From an uncultured Verrucomicrobiota bacterium (GTDB lineage Bacteria > Verrucomicrobiota > Verrucomicrobiia > Opitutales > Intestinicryptomonadaceae), in assembly GCA_949283955.1 (NCBI GenBank), contig CASDUP010000054.1:1-52559 (forward strand): DNA of 52,559 nt, written 5' to 3'. The notes beneath the pieces are model-generated. The model was not told the DNA's origin and did not search any database. It saw nothing but the letters and a program-made list of their open reading frames with translations. The translations under genes and the position numbers were made by a program. Positions 32,473 through 41,397 of this stretch are shown piece after piece. How positions within the stretch are numbered: position 1 is the stretch's first letter; each line of letters begins with the position of its first letter.

Positions 32473-34269
32473 CTATTGCGGATCGACCCATTTGCCTTCC
32501 CGCTTTATCAAAGCTATCAGATGCTCTATGGATTCCTCTTGCGGAATATTCATTTCCACGCATTCTTTGCCCTTGTAGAGGTTTATCTTACCGGGGGCTC
32601 CTCCGACATATCCAAAATCGGCGTCGGCCATTTCTCCGGGGCCGTTGACCACGCACCCCATTATGCCTATCGTAACGTCTTTGAGATGCTCAGTGGCGCT
32701 CTTTATTTTTGCGGCGGCGGATTGGATATCGTAAAGGGTTCTTCCGCAGCTAGGGCATGCTATATATTCGGCCTTCGATTTTCTCGCCCTTGCTCCCTGC
32801 AAAATCGCGAGAGCCATGCTCACGTTCTCTTCTGGGTCGTCCGATATCTCAATGGAAACGGCGTCTCCTATTCCGTCGCAGAGAAGCGAACCGAGATATA
32901 TCGACGCCTCGTTGAGCTTCGAAAATTTGTCCGAATTTCCATTCACTATTTTCGAGCTGTCGAACTTCAACCAGACGGGAATTTTTCCCAAGCCCAACTT
33001 TTGGAGAATGGCCACCGACAGCCTCGCCTCTCCGACGGAGTTTCTTTCCGCCTTCGGAGGCGGGGCTACGAATACTGTCTTCGGTTCGTTGCGCTTCAAA
33101 ACTTCGGCGAATTCCTCCAGCTTTTCGGATTCTATTTCCGCCGCAACGAATGAATTTTTCTTAAATGCATTTTCCAGCTCTTCGGGAGACTGCGGGCGGA
33201 CAAATACCGCGCCGATTTTTTCAAGGTCTATGTCGGCAGATTTTGCCCCTTCTTGGGATACTGTTTGCGGGGCGTTGCTTCCTCCAAGCTTTAGTTCCGG
33301 GATTTCGATAGTTTCCCGGCGGCTATACGAAAAGTAGTCCAAGTTTTCTTCGGCGTTTTCTATTTCCAACTTTTGGCGGGAGGTTCTCACTTTGTCGGCG
33401 AGTTTAGCAAGTTCTATTGCAACGGGAACCTCCTGAACTGGATCTTCGGTCAGGGAGACTCTTATCGTATCTCCTAGCCCGTCGAAGAGCAGGCCGCCTA
33501 TTCCGATGGAGCTCTTTATGCGGGCTTCATTTCCGAAGCCGGCCTCCGTCACTCCAAGATGCAGCGGATAGGAAAATCCCCTTTCGTCCATCATTTTGGC
33601 GGCGAGCCTGTAAGTTTGGGTCATTATCCTCGTGTTGCTTGCCTTGAAGGATAGGACAATATTGTGGAAATTCAGGTCCTCGCAGATGTCCACAAATTCA
33701 AAGGCCGCCTCAACCATTCCAAGCGAGGTGTCTCCGTATCTGTTCACTATTCTGTCGGAGAGCGAACCGTGGTTTGTTCCTATTCTCAACGCCCTGCCGA
33801 GTTCCTTGCACCTTAGAACGAGAGGAGTCAGCTTTTCCCGAACCTTGTCCAGTTCGGCCGAATACTCCGAGTCTGAAAGGTCGCGCTTTAGCGGGATTTT
33901 TTTGTCGGTGAAGTTTCCCGGGTTTATTCTTATTTTTTCGACGTGTTCTGCGGCTTCCATTGCCGTTTGGGGCAGGAAGTGGATATCCGCCACGAGCGGG
34001 TTGGAAAAACCGGCGGCTCTAAATTTTTTCGAGATGTTTCCCAGTGCTTTGGCAGCCTCCAGATTTTGGGCTGTAAGCCTTATGATTTGGCAGCCCGCCT
34101 CGGCGAGGGCAATGCACTGCTTTACGCTGGCTTCGACGTCCTGGGTTTTGGTGTTGGTCATGGACTGGACGGCTATGGGATAGTCTCCGCCCACTTTTAC
34201 TCCGCCGATGTCCGCCACGGAACATTTTCTGCGAATTGTCGCGAATCTTGATTGGCAGTATTTATTCAT
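32473..34269 (-). CDS. ispG: 4-hydroxy-3-methylbut-2-enyl diphosphate synthase, long form
   Basis: The [4Fe-4S] enzyme converting MEcPP to HMBPP, the penultimate MEP-pathway step. The N-terminal TIM barrel holds VQSMTNTKTQDV, LVADIHFLP, IRINPGN and GTNHGSLSDR. The cluster Cys residues are in IACPSCGRTLYDI and GIMGCVVNGPGE, with the terminal Glu-containing motif. At about 598 residues it is the long form: an extra domain of about 200 residues (roughly 320-500) sits between barrel and Fe-S domain, as in plants and Chlamydiae, whereas the E. coli enzyme is near 372. The start is within the end of rseP; the ATG at 34269 overlaps the rseP stop by eight bases, and ATG 34275 or TTG 34293 are alternatives. 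Last gene of its operon. Confidence 0.96.
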   Translation of the reverse strand: MNKYCQSRFATIRRKCSVADIGGVKVGGDYPIAVQSMTNTKTQDVEASVKQCIALAEAGCQIIRLTAQNLEAAKALGNISKKFRAAGFSNPLVADIHFLPQTAMEAAEHVEKIRINPGNFTDKKIPLKRDLSDSEYSAELDKVREKLTPLVLRCKELGRALRIGTNHGSLSDRIVNRYGDTSLGMVEAAFEFVDICEDLNFHNIVLSFKASNTRIMTQTYRLAAKMMDERGFSYPLHLGVTEAGFGNEARIKSSIGIGGLLFDGLGDTIRVSLTEDPVQEVPVAIELAKLADKVRTSRQKLEIENAEENLDYFSYSRRETIEIPELKLGGSNAPQTVSQEGAKSADIDLEKIGAVFVRPQSPEELENAFKKNSFVAAEIESEKLEEFAEVLKRNEPKTVFVAPPPKAERNSVGEARLSVAILQKLGLGKIPVWLKFDSSKIVNGNSDKFSKLNEASIYLGSLLCDGIGDAVSIEISDDPEENVSMALAILQGARARKSKAEYIACPSCGRTLYDIQSAAAKIKSATEHLKDVTIGIMGCVVNGPGEMADADFGYVGGAPGKINLYKGKECVEMNIPQEESIEHLIALIKREGKWVDPQ

Positions 34270-36067
34270 TTGCATTGAAATCAAACGGGTCAATTTGAAG
34301 TTCGGCGCTGTTTGCGCGCGAATTTTCCATTTTGTTGTCCCCCGACCATCTCATAAATCCGTAATAGACTATGTAAACCATTAGGGATAAAAACAGAACG
34401 GAAAATATTCCCTGGACGGCGGCTATAGTTTCGACTTTTATCGGTTTGCCGCGAAGCTTCGATATTATGGCGAATAGAATGTGCCCTCCGTCGAGAACTG
34501 GAATCGGCAAGAGGTTTAATATGGCCAAGTTTATGTTCAGCAGGACCGCGAAGGATATTACAAGCTCCACTCCGGAAAGCGACAATTTATAGATCACTCT
34601 TCCTATGTCGACGGGTCCTGCCAGGCTGTTTATTCCTATGTCGCTTTGGGGGTTTACTAGGCTTGCGAGAGCCCCCCAGGTTTTTTCGAGAGCGTCTGAG
34701 AATTGTTCGGAGACGCTCGGGTGGAGGACTACTCTTTTGTCGGTGAAGACGCAACCGAGAATATTTCTCTTTACGCCGGGTATTATGGAGGCGGAGAAAG
34801 GTGGCGGCACGAAGGCGTCGGAGAGGGAGTAGTTTTTTGAAGCAAGCGAAAGTTTGAGGGGGCGCCCGCTTTTGGAAGCTTCAGAGACAATACTGTTTAG
34901 GGCCGAAAGGCTCGACACTTTTCGGGAGTCTGCCTCATACAGCGCGCTTCCCTCGAGGCCCGCGAACAATTCCCCCGAAGTTTCATATATTTTCAAGGTT
35001 CCGTTCGAAGCGATGGAGGTCATTTCCAAAGAGGGAGTGTTCGGGGGAAACGAGGTGACTACCGAAATGGATCCGGAAGATTTCGATTTTATTTCAAGAA
35101 GGGGTTTAGTCCACGCGGAGACGGCGGGCAGAACTTTCTTTTCAATTGTTTTCCCTTCGCGAAGGATTTCGAGCTTTAAAACTTCGGGTTTTTCCTTGAG
35201 GTTCATCGCGTCCGAGAGCCCGCCTGCCGAATAAACCGGGCTGCCATTTACCGAGAGTATTGTATCTCCCTCTTTTATTCCGGCCGCTTCCGCGGGGGAT
35301 CCCGGAATGACGCGCCCCACGAGCATGTCCATCTTGGGGGCTATTCCTATCATTCGTATTTCGTCGCCGGTGGAGACGTTTGTCTTTACAAGGACAGGAT
35401 AGACATCTTTTTCCAGGGTCTTTCCGCCTCTTTCGAGCTTTATCTTGGCAAGGGGGTTTCCGTCCTTGTCCCTTCCGCTTCCGAGGGCTATCTTTTCCAT
35501 TATTCCGGAAAAGTTGGACACTTCGCTTCCGTCTATTTCCAAAATTTTATCTCCGGGAAGTATTCCGGCTTTAAAGGCGGGCGAGTCGAGCTTTTCGCCT
35601 TTTGCGTTGTATATTTCGGGGAAGACGTCGCCCACCACGGTGGTTTCGTTCGATACGCTAGCAGGAATGCCCGCTATCCAAACAACCACCGCTAGAGCCA
35701 CCGCGAATAGAATGTTGAAAAACGCCCCCGCCGCGCTTACTACAATTTTATCCGAACAGCTTGCCGGAGGAAGGTTTTTTACCGAGTCTTCCGAATCCCC
35801 GCCTTCAAGGCTTCCCATATCCGCAAGCTGGGGAATGGCCACGTAGCCTCCGAGGGGAAGGGCTGATATTCTGTAGTCGCAGCCGTCCTTTCCAGTCCAC
35901 GAAAATATCTTTGGGCCGAATCCTATCGAAAATCTCACGACCTTCAGACCGCGAATCTTGGCCGCAATAAAATGTCCGAACTCGTGCACGAATATCGAGC
36001 CTCCGAAAAACAGCACGACTAGAATTATGCCGAAGGCGTTCGAAAATATTTCCGAGTAGTTTCCCAC
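34262..36067 (-). CDS. rseP: Site-2 intramembrane zinc metalloprotease RseP
   Basis: A 601-residue inner-membrane protease that cleaves membrane-anchored anti-sigma factors and signal-peptide remnants. Zinc motif HEFGH is at residues 28-32 in the first membrane segment, and the third-segment motif NLLPIPVLDGGHILF is near the C-terminus. Two PDZ domains are visible (around AFKAGILPGDKILEIDG and GSPAEAAGIKEGDTILSVNG). It is about 150 residues longer than E. coli RseP because of an extra periplasmic stretch between the second PDZ domain and the final membrane segments. It starts at GTG 36067, eight bases after the dxr stop. Placement with uppS-cdsA-dxr is the common bacterial order. Confidence 0.96.
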   Translation of the reverse strand: MGNYSEIFSNAFGIILVVLFFGGSIFVHEFGHFIAAKIRGLKVVRFSIGFGPKIFSWTGKDGCDYRISALPLGGYVAIPQLADMGSLEGGDSEDSVKNLPPASCSDKIVVSAAGAFFNILFAVALAVVVWIAGIPASVSNETTVVGDVFPEIYNAKGEKLDSPAFKAGILPGDKILEIDGSEVSNFSGIMEKIALGSGRDKDGNPLAKIKLERGGKTLEKDVYPVLVKTNVSTGDEIRMIGIAPKMDMLVGRVIPGSPAEAAGIKEGDTILSVNGSPVYSAGGLSDAMNLKEKPEVLKLEILREGKTIEKKVLPAVSAWTKPLLEIKSKSSGSISVVTSFPPNTPSLEMTSIASNGTLKIYETSGELFAGLEGSALYEADSRKVSSLSALNSIVSEASKSGRPLKLSLASKNYSLSDAFVPPPFSASIIPGVKRNILGCVFTDKRVVLHPSVSEQFSDALEKTWGALASLVNPQSDIGINSLAGPVDIGRVIYKLSLSGVELVISFAVLLNINLAILNLLPIPVLDGGHILFAIISKLRGKPIKVETIAAVQGIFSVLFLSLMVYIVYYGFMRWSGDNKMENSRANSAELQIDPFDFNANE

Positions 36068-36075
36068 TTTTGAGC

Positions 36076-37254
36076 CTATTCAAGATGTTTGGAATTTTCG
36101 GCGACCTCCCTTGCGATTTTTCTTGCGAGGGAATCCGATTCGAACACGTCGTCGAGCGATTTTGGCTCGATGTTGGGGAATTTTTCCAGGGTTTCCCCGA
36201 CAATCTTGGAGATGTCCAGCCAAGAGGTTTTTCCCGACAGAAAACTTGCGACAGCTACTTCGTTTGCCGCGTTGAAGGCGGTCGTAGCGGTTCCTCCCGC
36301 TTTCAGGGCATTTTTTGCGTATTCCAAACACGGGAAGCGCTTCGTGTCTGGGGGAGTGAAGTCGATGGAGAAGGGCCTAGAGAAATCTATCGGATCGCAC
36401 ACGGGATTTCCCCTTTCAGGGCAGAGCAGGCTGTGGGATATTGCGAATGTCATGGAGGGCGGGGAAAGGTGAGCCTTTACCGAACCGTCGACGAATTGCA
36501 CCATGGAATGCACTAGGCTTTGCTTTTGAACCACGACTTGAATTTTGTCCAGATCTACGTCGAACAACCAGCGTGCCTCGATTACTTCAAGGCCTTTGTT
36601 CGCCAAAGTGGAGGAGTCTATCGTCACTTTGGGGCCCATATTCCAGTTGGGGTGCTTGAGGGCCATCTCGGGTGTGATTCGCAGCATCTGCTCGTAGGTG
36701 AAATCCCTGAACATTCCTCCCGACGCGGTTATTATGATTTTGGAGACGTCCTCCTTGCGCTCACCTTGCAGGCATTGAAAAATCGCGTTGTGTTCGCTGT
36801 CGAGGGGAAGCATCTTCACTCCTTTTCTGCGGGCTCCCTCCATCACGAATTTTCCGGCCATAACGAGCAGCTCCTTGTTGGCAAGAGCTATGTCTTTGCC
36901 GGCTTCTATCGCCGCGAGGGTGGGCCTTAGAGCCTGTGTCCCGACAACCGCCGACACGAGCGTGTCGAATCCGGACATGGAGGATATTTCCATGAGCCCT
37001 TCCTCTCCACGGTAGAATTTGGTTCCTTCGGGAAACGATCCGGATTCGGCTATTGCGCTTTCGAAGGCGTCTTCGTCGAATATTGCAACGTGCCTTACGT
37101 CGAACTCCTTGGCTATTTTAGCAAGCTTTCGGAAATTCTTCTTTCCGGCTATTCCTACTATTTCCAATCTGTCCCTATTTCCGCGGGCCACTTCGAGAGT
37201 GTTGTCCCCTATGGAACCGGTGGCTCCGAGAATCACAAGTTTCTTTGGCTTCAT
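36076..37254 (-). CDS. dxr: 1-deoxy-D-xylulose 5-phosphate reductoisomerase
   Basis: The 392-residue NADPH enzyme that converts DXP to MEP, the committed MEP-pathway step and fosmidomycin target. NADPH-binding GATGSIG at 10-16, metal and substrate motifs LPLDSEHNAIFQCLQG and ASGGMFRDF, and the loop-closing NWNMGPKVTIDSSTLANKGLEVIEA, written here in parts, are all present. Length is normal. Start ATG 37254 has an AGGAAG ribosome site and lies nine bases after cdsA. It works in the same pathway as ispG, two genes downstream. Confidence 0.98.
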   Translation of the reverse strand: MKPKKLVILGATGSIGDNTLEVARGNRDRLEIVGIAGKKNFRKLAKIAKEFDVRHVAIFDEDAFESAIAESGSFPEGTKFYRGEEGLMEISSMSGFDTLVSAVVGTQALRPTLAAIEAGKDIALANKELLVMAGKFVMEGARRKGVKMLPLDSEHNAIFQCLQGERKEDVSKIIITASGGMFRDFTYEQMLRITPEMALKHPNWNMGPKVTIDSSTLANKGLEVIEARWLFDVDLDKIQVVVQKQSLVHSMVQFVDGSVKAHLSPPSMTFAISHSLLCPERGNPVCDPIDFSRPFSIDFTPPDTKRFPCLEYAKNALKAGGTATTAFNAANEVAVASFLSGKTSWLDISKIVGETLEKFPNIEPKSLDDVFESDSLARKIAREVAENSKHLE

Positions 37255-37263
37255 TTTAGCTTC

Positions 37264-38103
37264 CTAAAGTATTACAAACAGGGCGAGCATTCCAGTGGGG
37301 GCGGAGAGTATAAGAGAATCCGCCAAATCCAAAGCTCCCCCTATTCCGGGAATCATAGAGCCCGAATCTTTCACGCAGGCCCTTCTCTTTAAAACCGACT
37401 CCAACAAGTCCGAGGCCGTTGCGGCGGCTCCTATTGCAAGGCCCGCTATCGCGGCGGACATCGGAGTGAAATTTTCTGGCAGCACGCTTTCGGCGAAATA
37501 CGCTATGCCTGAAGATACCGCCGCTGCCGAAAACAGTCCCCCTATCCAACCTTCCCAGGTTTTGTTCGGACTTATGTTAGGGGACATTTTGTGCCTTCCG
37601 AATGCGCTTCCTATCACGTAGGCTCCCACGTCGGAAAATTTTGCGGCAGCCACTATCCAGGTTGCCAAAATCGACCCGGTGTATTCGCTCGGTACCGATA
37701 TCGTGGCGGCTATTGCGGGAAGCCATTGCAGCATGAATGTCACGCAGAACAAAATCATAAGTGTAGGAACGAATCCCTTGGAGGGGAAATCCCCGAAGGG
37801 ATCCCCTATTACGGACAGCGACATTATGGCGGCGGATATTGCGACAGCTATGGTTCCACCCGCATAGTGGTTTTCCCCGTAGGCGCCGCTTAGCCACGCC
37901 GCCGCGAACACGAAGACATTGCAAATTTGCGCCACAAAAAGCATGGGTCTCAAACCTATCTTAAAAAGTATTCCGCAAATTTCGAAAATCGCGGCCGAGC
38001 TCAGCAGCCAAATCACCGCCGTAAAACCCGCGGACTTTTTGAAAAAAATCGCTCCGACCACGAATATCCAAAGAATGAGAGTGCTGGCTATTCTTAAAAA
38101 CAT
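37264..38103 (-). CDS. cdsA: Phosphatidate cytidylyltransferase (CDP-diglyceride synthase)
   Basis: A 279-residue polytopic membrane enzyme forming CDP-diacylglycerol for phospholipid synthesis. Several membrane segments precede the signature SDLLESVLKRRACVKDSG then MIPGIGGALDLADSL. The signature departs from the usual PGHGGxLDRxDS: His is Ile and Arg is Leu, variants I believe occur in other PVC bacteria, so activity is still likely. PNISPNKTWEG is the other conserved motif. It begins seven bases after the uppS stop. Confidence 0.93.
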   Translation of the reverse strand: MFLRIASTLILWIFVVGAIFFKKSAGFTAVIWLLSSAAIFEICGILFKIGLRPMLFVAQICNVFVFAAAWLSGAYGENHYAGGTIAVAISAAIMSLSVIGDPFGDFPSKGFVPTLMILFCVTFMLQWLPAIAATISVPSEYTGSILATWIVAAAKFSDVGAYVIGSAFGRHKMSPNISPNKTWEGWIGGLFSAAAVSSGIAYFAESVLPENFTPMSAAIAGLAIGAAATASDLLESVLKRRACVKDSGSMIPGIGGALDLADSLILSAPTGMLALFVIL

Positions 38104-38110
38104 GCGACGC

Positions 38111-38899
38111 CTAACGTTCCAATATTTGTTCTCCGGTCAGACCGTACCGTCTCTCCCGTCTGCCGTATTCCTTTAAAGCTTTCGAAAATTCTTCCGCGGT
38201 GAAATCCGGCCAGCACACGTCCGTAAAGTACAACTCCGCGTAGGCCGACTGCATGAGCAAGTAATTGCTAAGGCGCATTTCCCCCGAGGTTCTTATCAGA
38301 AGATCGGGATCGGGAATGTCTGCCGTGTCCAAATTGCGCGCCACGTCCTCCCACTCTATCTTGTTAGGATCGATCTCTCCTATCTTTGCGGAGTTTGAGA
38401 TTTTTCTAACTGCCCTGACGAGTTCGTCGCGGGCGCCGTAGTTGAGAGCCAGCACCAAATTTCTTCCGTCAAAATTTTTCGTTTTCTCCTCGAGTTTTTC
38501 GATCGCGTTCAGGCATTTTTTGGGGAGCGCGGACACATTTCCTATAGCGCGAAATCTCACGCGGTCTTTTACCAGCTTTTTTCCGTGGGTCTTTATGCTT
38601 ATAACGAGAAGGTTCATGAGGGCATCTATCTCGCTCTTGGGCCTGTTCCAATTTTCTGAGGAAAAGGCAAAGAGAGTCAAGAATTCGACTCCTGAACGCA
38701 TTGCAGCCTCGGTAATTTCGCTTACTCTTTTAGCGCCGATTTTGTGCCCTTCGGTTCTCGGTTTGTTGCGCGATTTTGCCCATCTGCCGTTTCCGTCCAT
38801 TATGATGGCTACGTGGCGGGGAATTTTCTCTCCCATTCCGCCGGGCTTCGAGCTTTTTGCGGCGGTCCTTTTGGGGAAGAGTTTTTTGATAGGTGTCAT
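38111..38899 (-). CDS. uppS: Undecaprenyl diphosphate synthase (isoprenyl transferase)
   Basis: A 262-residue cis-prenyltransferase making the C55 lipid carrier for peptidoglycan. Catalytic Asp35 lies in HVAIIMDGNGRWAK, followed by GHKIGAKR, FSSENWNRP and the C-terminal DLLIRTSGEMRLSNYLLMQ. The frame is open 51 codons further upstream, but that part is the SRP RNA gene, so ATG 38899 is the start. It uses isoprenoids from the pathway encoded by dxr and ispG in the same operon. Confidence 0.97.
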   Translation of the reverse strand: MTPIKKLFPKRTAAKSSKPGGMGEKIPRHVAIIMDGNGRWAKSRNKPRTEGHKIGAKRVSEITEAAMRSGVEFLTLFAFSSENWNRPKSEIDALMNLLVISIKTHGKKLVKDRVRFRAIGNVSALPKKCLNAIEKLEEKTKNFDGRNLVLALNYGARDELVRAVRKISNSAKIGEIDPNKIEWEDVARNLDTADIPDPDLLIRTSGEMRLSNYLLMQSAYAELYFTDVCWPDFTAEEFSKALKEYGRRERRYGLTGEQILER

Positions 38900-38913
38900 C
38901 GTTGGAGAATAAA

Positions 38914-39017
38914 AAGGGGGCCAGGCACTCCACAGCACATCTCGGCGGTCACTACCGTTGCTTCCTTCCGGATCTGGCGGGGTTCGCGCCGCCGACGATT
39001 GCATGGCGCCCGACCTT
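38914..39017 (-). ncRNA. ffs: Signal recognition particle RNA (4.5S type)
   Basis: On the minus strand the domain IV core GATCCGGAAGGAAGCAACGG, with its GGAA tetraloop and asymmetric loop, is unmistakable. The flanking arms pair along their length: GGTCGGGC...GCCATGCA at the 5' end with TGTGGAGTGCCTGGCC at the 3' end, forming a single hairpin of about 100 nucleotides, the small bacterial form without an Alu domain. Five T residues follow the 3' end (A at 38911-38915 on the plus strand). It lies only about 12 bases upstream of the uppS start. Ends are approximate. Confidence 0.93.
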
Positions 39018-39209
39018 GCGACAATAACCGCAAAAAAACTTCCCTCTTGCAAGTATTTTTATGCCTCTCTGGAGGGATTGTTTTTTGCGTTTTTTTGCGG
39101 GTGAGTTTTTCCGCGGGTGAATTCCAATCTTTTTGGCGGATTTTCTGGGAAGAGACGCTTTTCTTGCAGAATTTTTCGAAATTTCGGGAAATCGGATTTT
39201 TATCCGGAG

Positions 39210-39240
39210 AAAAAAAAGCCCCGCCGGTTTTGGCGGGGCT
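39210..39240 (-). terminator. Intrinsic terminator of pgk-tpiA
   Basis: On the minus strand a 9-base-pair GC-rich stem (39232-39240 with 39217-39225) is followed by eight T residues, 14 bases after the tpiA stop. Confidence 0.92.
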
Positions 39241-39254
39241 CTTTCGCTTCGAAA

Positions 39255-40022
39255 TTACTTCGAAAGAGATATGGCTGTGTTAACAAGAGAAGCGAAACTG
39301 TCCGCCTTTAGAGAAGCTCCTCCTATGAGACCTCCGTCTATGTCCTTTTCTTTCAGGAGAGCCTCGGCATTTTCGGGCTTCATCGAGCCTCCGTAGAGAA
39401 TCTGAATGTTGTTGCCCGCTTCCTCAAAGAGGCTGACGAGATTCTTTCTTATTTCCGCGTGGACTTCCTGAGCCATCGCAGGAGTCGCCGTCTTGCCGGT
39501 TCCTATAGCCCATACGGGTTCGTACGCCACAACCACGTTTTCTGCCTGGCTTGCGGGAACGTCCTTGAGACCGCCGAGAACCTGCTTGGAAACCACGTCT
39601 ATAGTGCTTCCGCCCTCTCTCTGTTCGAGGGTCTCTCCCACGCAAAGAATCGGTTTCATTCCCGCAGAAAGAGCCGACTTTACCTTTTCATTTATGAACT
39701 CGTCGGTCTCCTTGAAGTACTCGCGCCTCTCGCTGTGCCCGAGAACCACGTACGTGCAGCCGAAGTCGAGAAGCATATCGGCGGATATCTCGCCCGTATA
39801 GGCTCCGCTCGGCTTGGGATACATATTTTGGGCTCCGAGCTTCACAGAGGAACCCGCGAGAGCTTTCGAAGCGGTTTCAAGAGAAGTGAAGGTTGGGCAA
39901 ACTGCCACATCGACACTTGTCTGTTTGCCCACGGCGGCCACTATTCCCTCGACGAGGGCCTTGGCCTCTCCCGAGGTTTTGTTCATTTTCCAATTACCAG
40001 CTATGAGATACCTTTTTGCCAT
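39255..40022 (-). CDS. tpiA: Triosephosphate isomerase
   Basis: A 255-residue TIM-barrel enzyme interconverting DHAP and glyceraldehyde 3-phosphate. Substrate Lys12 (GNWKMNK), catalytic His96 (LGHSERR) and Glu168 (AYEPVWAIGTG) are present, as is the phosphate-binding LYGGSMKPEN. Length is normal. It lies 18 bases after pgk, forming a two-gene glycolytic operon closed by a terminator. Confidence 0.98.
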   Translation of the reverse strand: MAKRYLIAGNWKMNKTSGEAKALVEGIVAAVGKQTSVDVAVCPTFTSLETASKALAGSSVKLGAQNMYPKPSGAYTGEISADMLLDFGCTYVVLGHSERREYFKETDEFINEKVKSALSAGMKPILCVGETLEQREGGSTIDVVSKQVLGGLKDVPASQAENVVVAYEPVWAIGTGKTATPAMAQEVHAEIRKNLVSLFEEAGNNIQILYGGSMKPENAEALLKEKDIDGGLIGGASLKADSFASLVNTAISLSK

Positions 40023-40040
40023 TTTATTGCCTTTCGAAAT

Positions 40041-41243
40041 CTATTTTCTGTCGAGAGCGGCGATTCCCGGAAGCTCTTTGCCTTCGAGGAATTCGAGGGA
40101 AGCTCCGCCTCCCGTAGAGATGAAGGAGACTTTTCCGGAGTATCCGCTCTTTTTAACGGCCTTTACGGAGTCTCCGCCTCCCACGATGCTCACCGCATCC
40201 GATTCCGCCACCGCCTTTGCCACCGCAAAGGTTCCCTTGGCGCACTCCTTTATTTCAAACACTCCCATTGGCCCGTTCCAGAGAATGGTTTTGCTCGCCG
40301 CTATCTGGTCCGAATAGAGCTTTACCGTCTTGGGTCCGATATCTACTCCGGACCAGCCTTCGGGAATCTCCTCCACATCCTTCATTTCTCCTACGGTTCC
40401 GCTGGCGAAATCGATCTTGTCCGTGACCATGTTGTCGACGGGCAGAAGGAACTTTACCCCCTTTTCGCGGGCTTTTTTGAGGGCTGCCTTAGCGAGATCT
40501 ACCTTGTCGGGTTCGACGAGGCTGGATCCGACTTTCTTGCCGAGCGCCAGCGCGAATGTGTACGCCATTGCCCCTCCGATCAGCATCGCGTCGCACTTGT
40601 CGAGAAGGGTGTCTATAACCGTAATTTTGTCGGAAACTTTCGCTCCTCCGAGAATCACCGTAAATGGGCGCTCCGGATTTTCCGTCTTCGATCCGAGGAA
40701 GTTCAGTTCCCTTTCTATTAAGAATCCGGCGACTTTAATTGGAAGGAACGCGGCTACTCCGGCGGTCGTGGCGTGGGCCCTATGGGCTGTTCCAAAGGCG
40801 TCGTTGACGTAGGCTTGCGCTCCCGTGTCTTCGACCATCTTCTTTGCGAAGGCTTGGTCGTTCTTCTTTTCCTCCGGGTAGAAGCGGGAATTTTCGAGAA
40901 GTACCACGTCTCCGTCTTTCATCGCTGAGCAAGCCTCTTTCACTTTGTCTCCAATGCAGTCGTCGACGAACTTGACGGGCTTTCCAAGCCTCTCCTCGAG
41001 CGCTTTCGCGACGGGGGCGAGGGAAAATTGCGTATCGGCCTTGCTCTTCGGCCTTCCCAGATGGCTGGTGAGAATAACCCTGGCTCCCTGTTCCACGAGG
41101 TGTTTTATGGTCGGAAGGGCGCCCATTATGCGGGTGTCGTCGCTAATTTGGCCGTTCGAATCGAACGGAACGTTGAAGTCGACGCGGACAAGCGTATTTT
41201 TGCCCTGAAGGTTTACGTCTTTTACAGTTTTAATATTTCCCAT
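40041..41243 (-). CDS. pgk: Phosphoglycerate kinase
   Basis: A 400-residue monomeric kinase transferring phosphate from 1,3-bisphosphoglycerate to ADP. The signature VRVDFNVPFD is near residues 19-28, TSHLGRPK follows, and GGAKVSDKI and the C-terminal ATP-site ISTGGGASLEFLEG are intact. Start ATG 41243 has a GGAAG ribosome site three bases upstream. It is the first gene of pgk-tpiA; gapA, usually its neighbour, is 3 kb away behind the xylanase gene. Confidence 0.98.
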   Translation of the reverse strand: MGNIKTVKDVNLQGKNTLVRVDFNVPFDSNGQISDDTRIMGALPTIKHLVEQGARVILTSHLGRPKSKADTQFSLAPVAKALEERLGKPVKFVDDCIGDKVKEACSAMKDGDVVLLENSRFYPEEKKNDQAFAKKMVEDTGAQAYVNDAFGTAHRAHATTAGVAAFLPIKVAGFLIERELNFLGSKTENPERPFTVILGGAKVSDKITVIDTLLDKCDAMLIGGAMAYTFALALGKKVGSSLVEPDKVDLAKAALKKAREKGVKFLLPVDNMVTDKIDFASGTVGEMKDVEEIPEGWSGVDIGPKTVKLYSDQIAASKTILWNGPMGVFEIKECAKGTFAVAKAVAESDAVSIVGGGDSVKAVKKSGYSGKVSFISTGGGASLEFLEGKELPGIAALDRK

Positions 41244-41358
41244 GGTCTTCCACTATTGTAGTAAAGTTAAAGGTCACATAATCTAACCTTTTTGAAAAAA
41301 AGCAAGAAGCAATCCAAAAAAAGCTCGTTTATTTTCGCATTAGGGCAAAATACAGGGA

Positions 41359-41388
41359 TTGACAATCTGCGGGCTATCCGCCTATACC
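41359..41388 (+). promoter_or_regulatory. Probable sigma-70 promoter of the xylanase gene
   Basis: A perfect TTGACA (41359-41364) and a TATACC (41383-41388) lie 18 bases apart. Transcription would begin near 41395, only a few bases before the GTG at 41398 and about 18 before the TTG at 41413, so the mRNA would be leaderless or nearly so. Confidence 0.5.
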
Positions 41389-41397
41389 TCTTACGTT

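Noticed and set aside
38900..39052. 51-codon extension of UppS
   Set aside because: It overlaps the SRP RNA gene almost completely.
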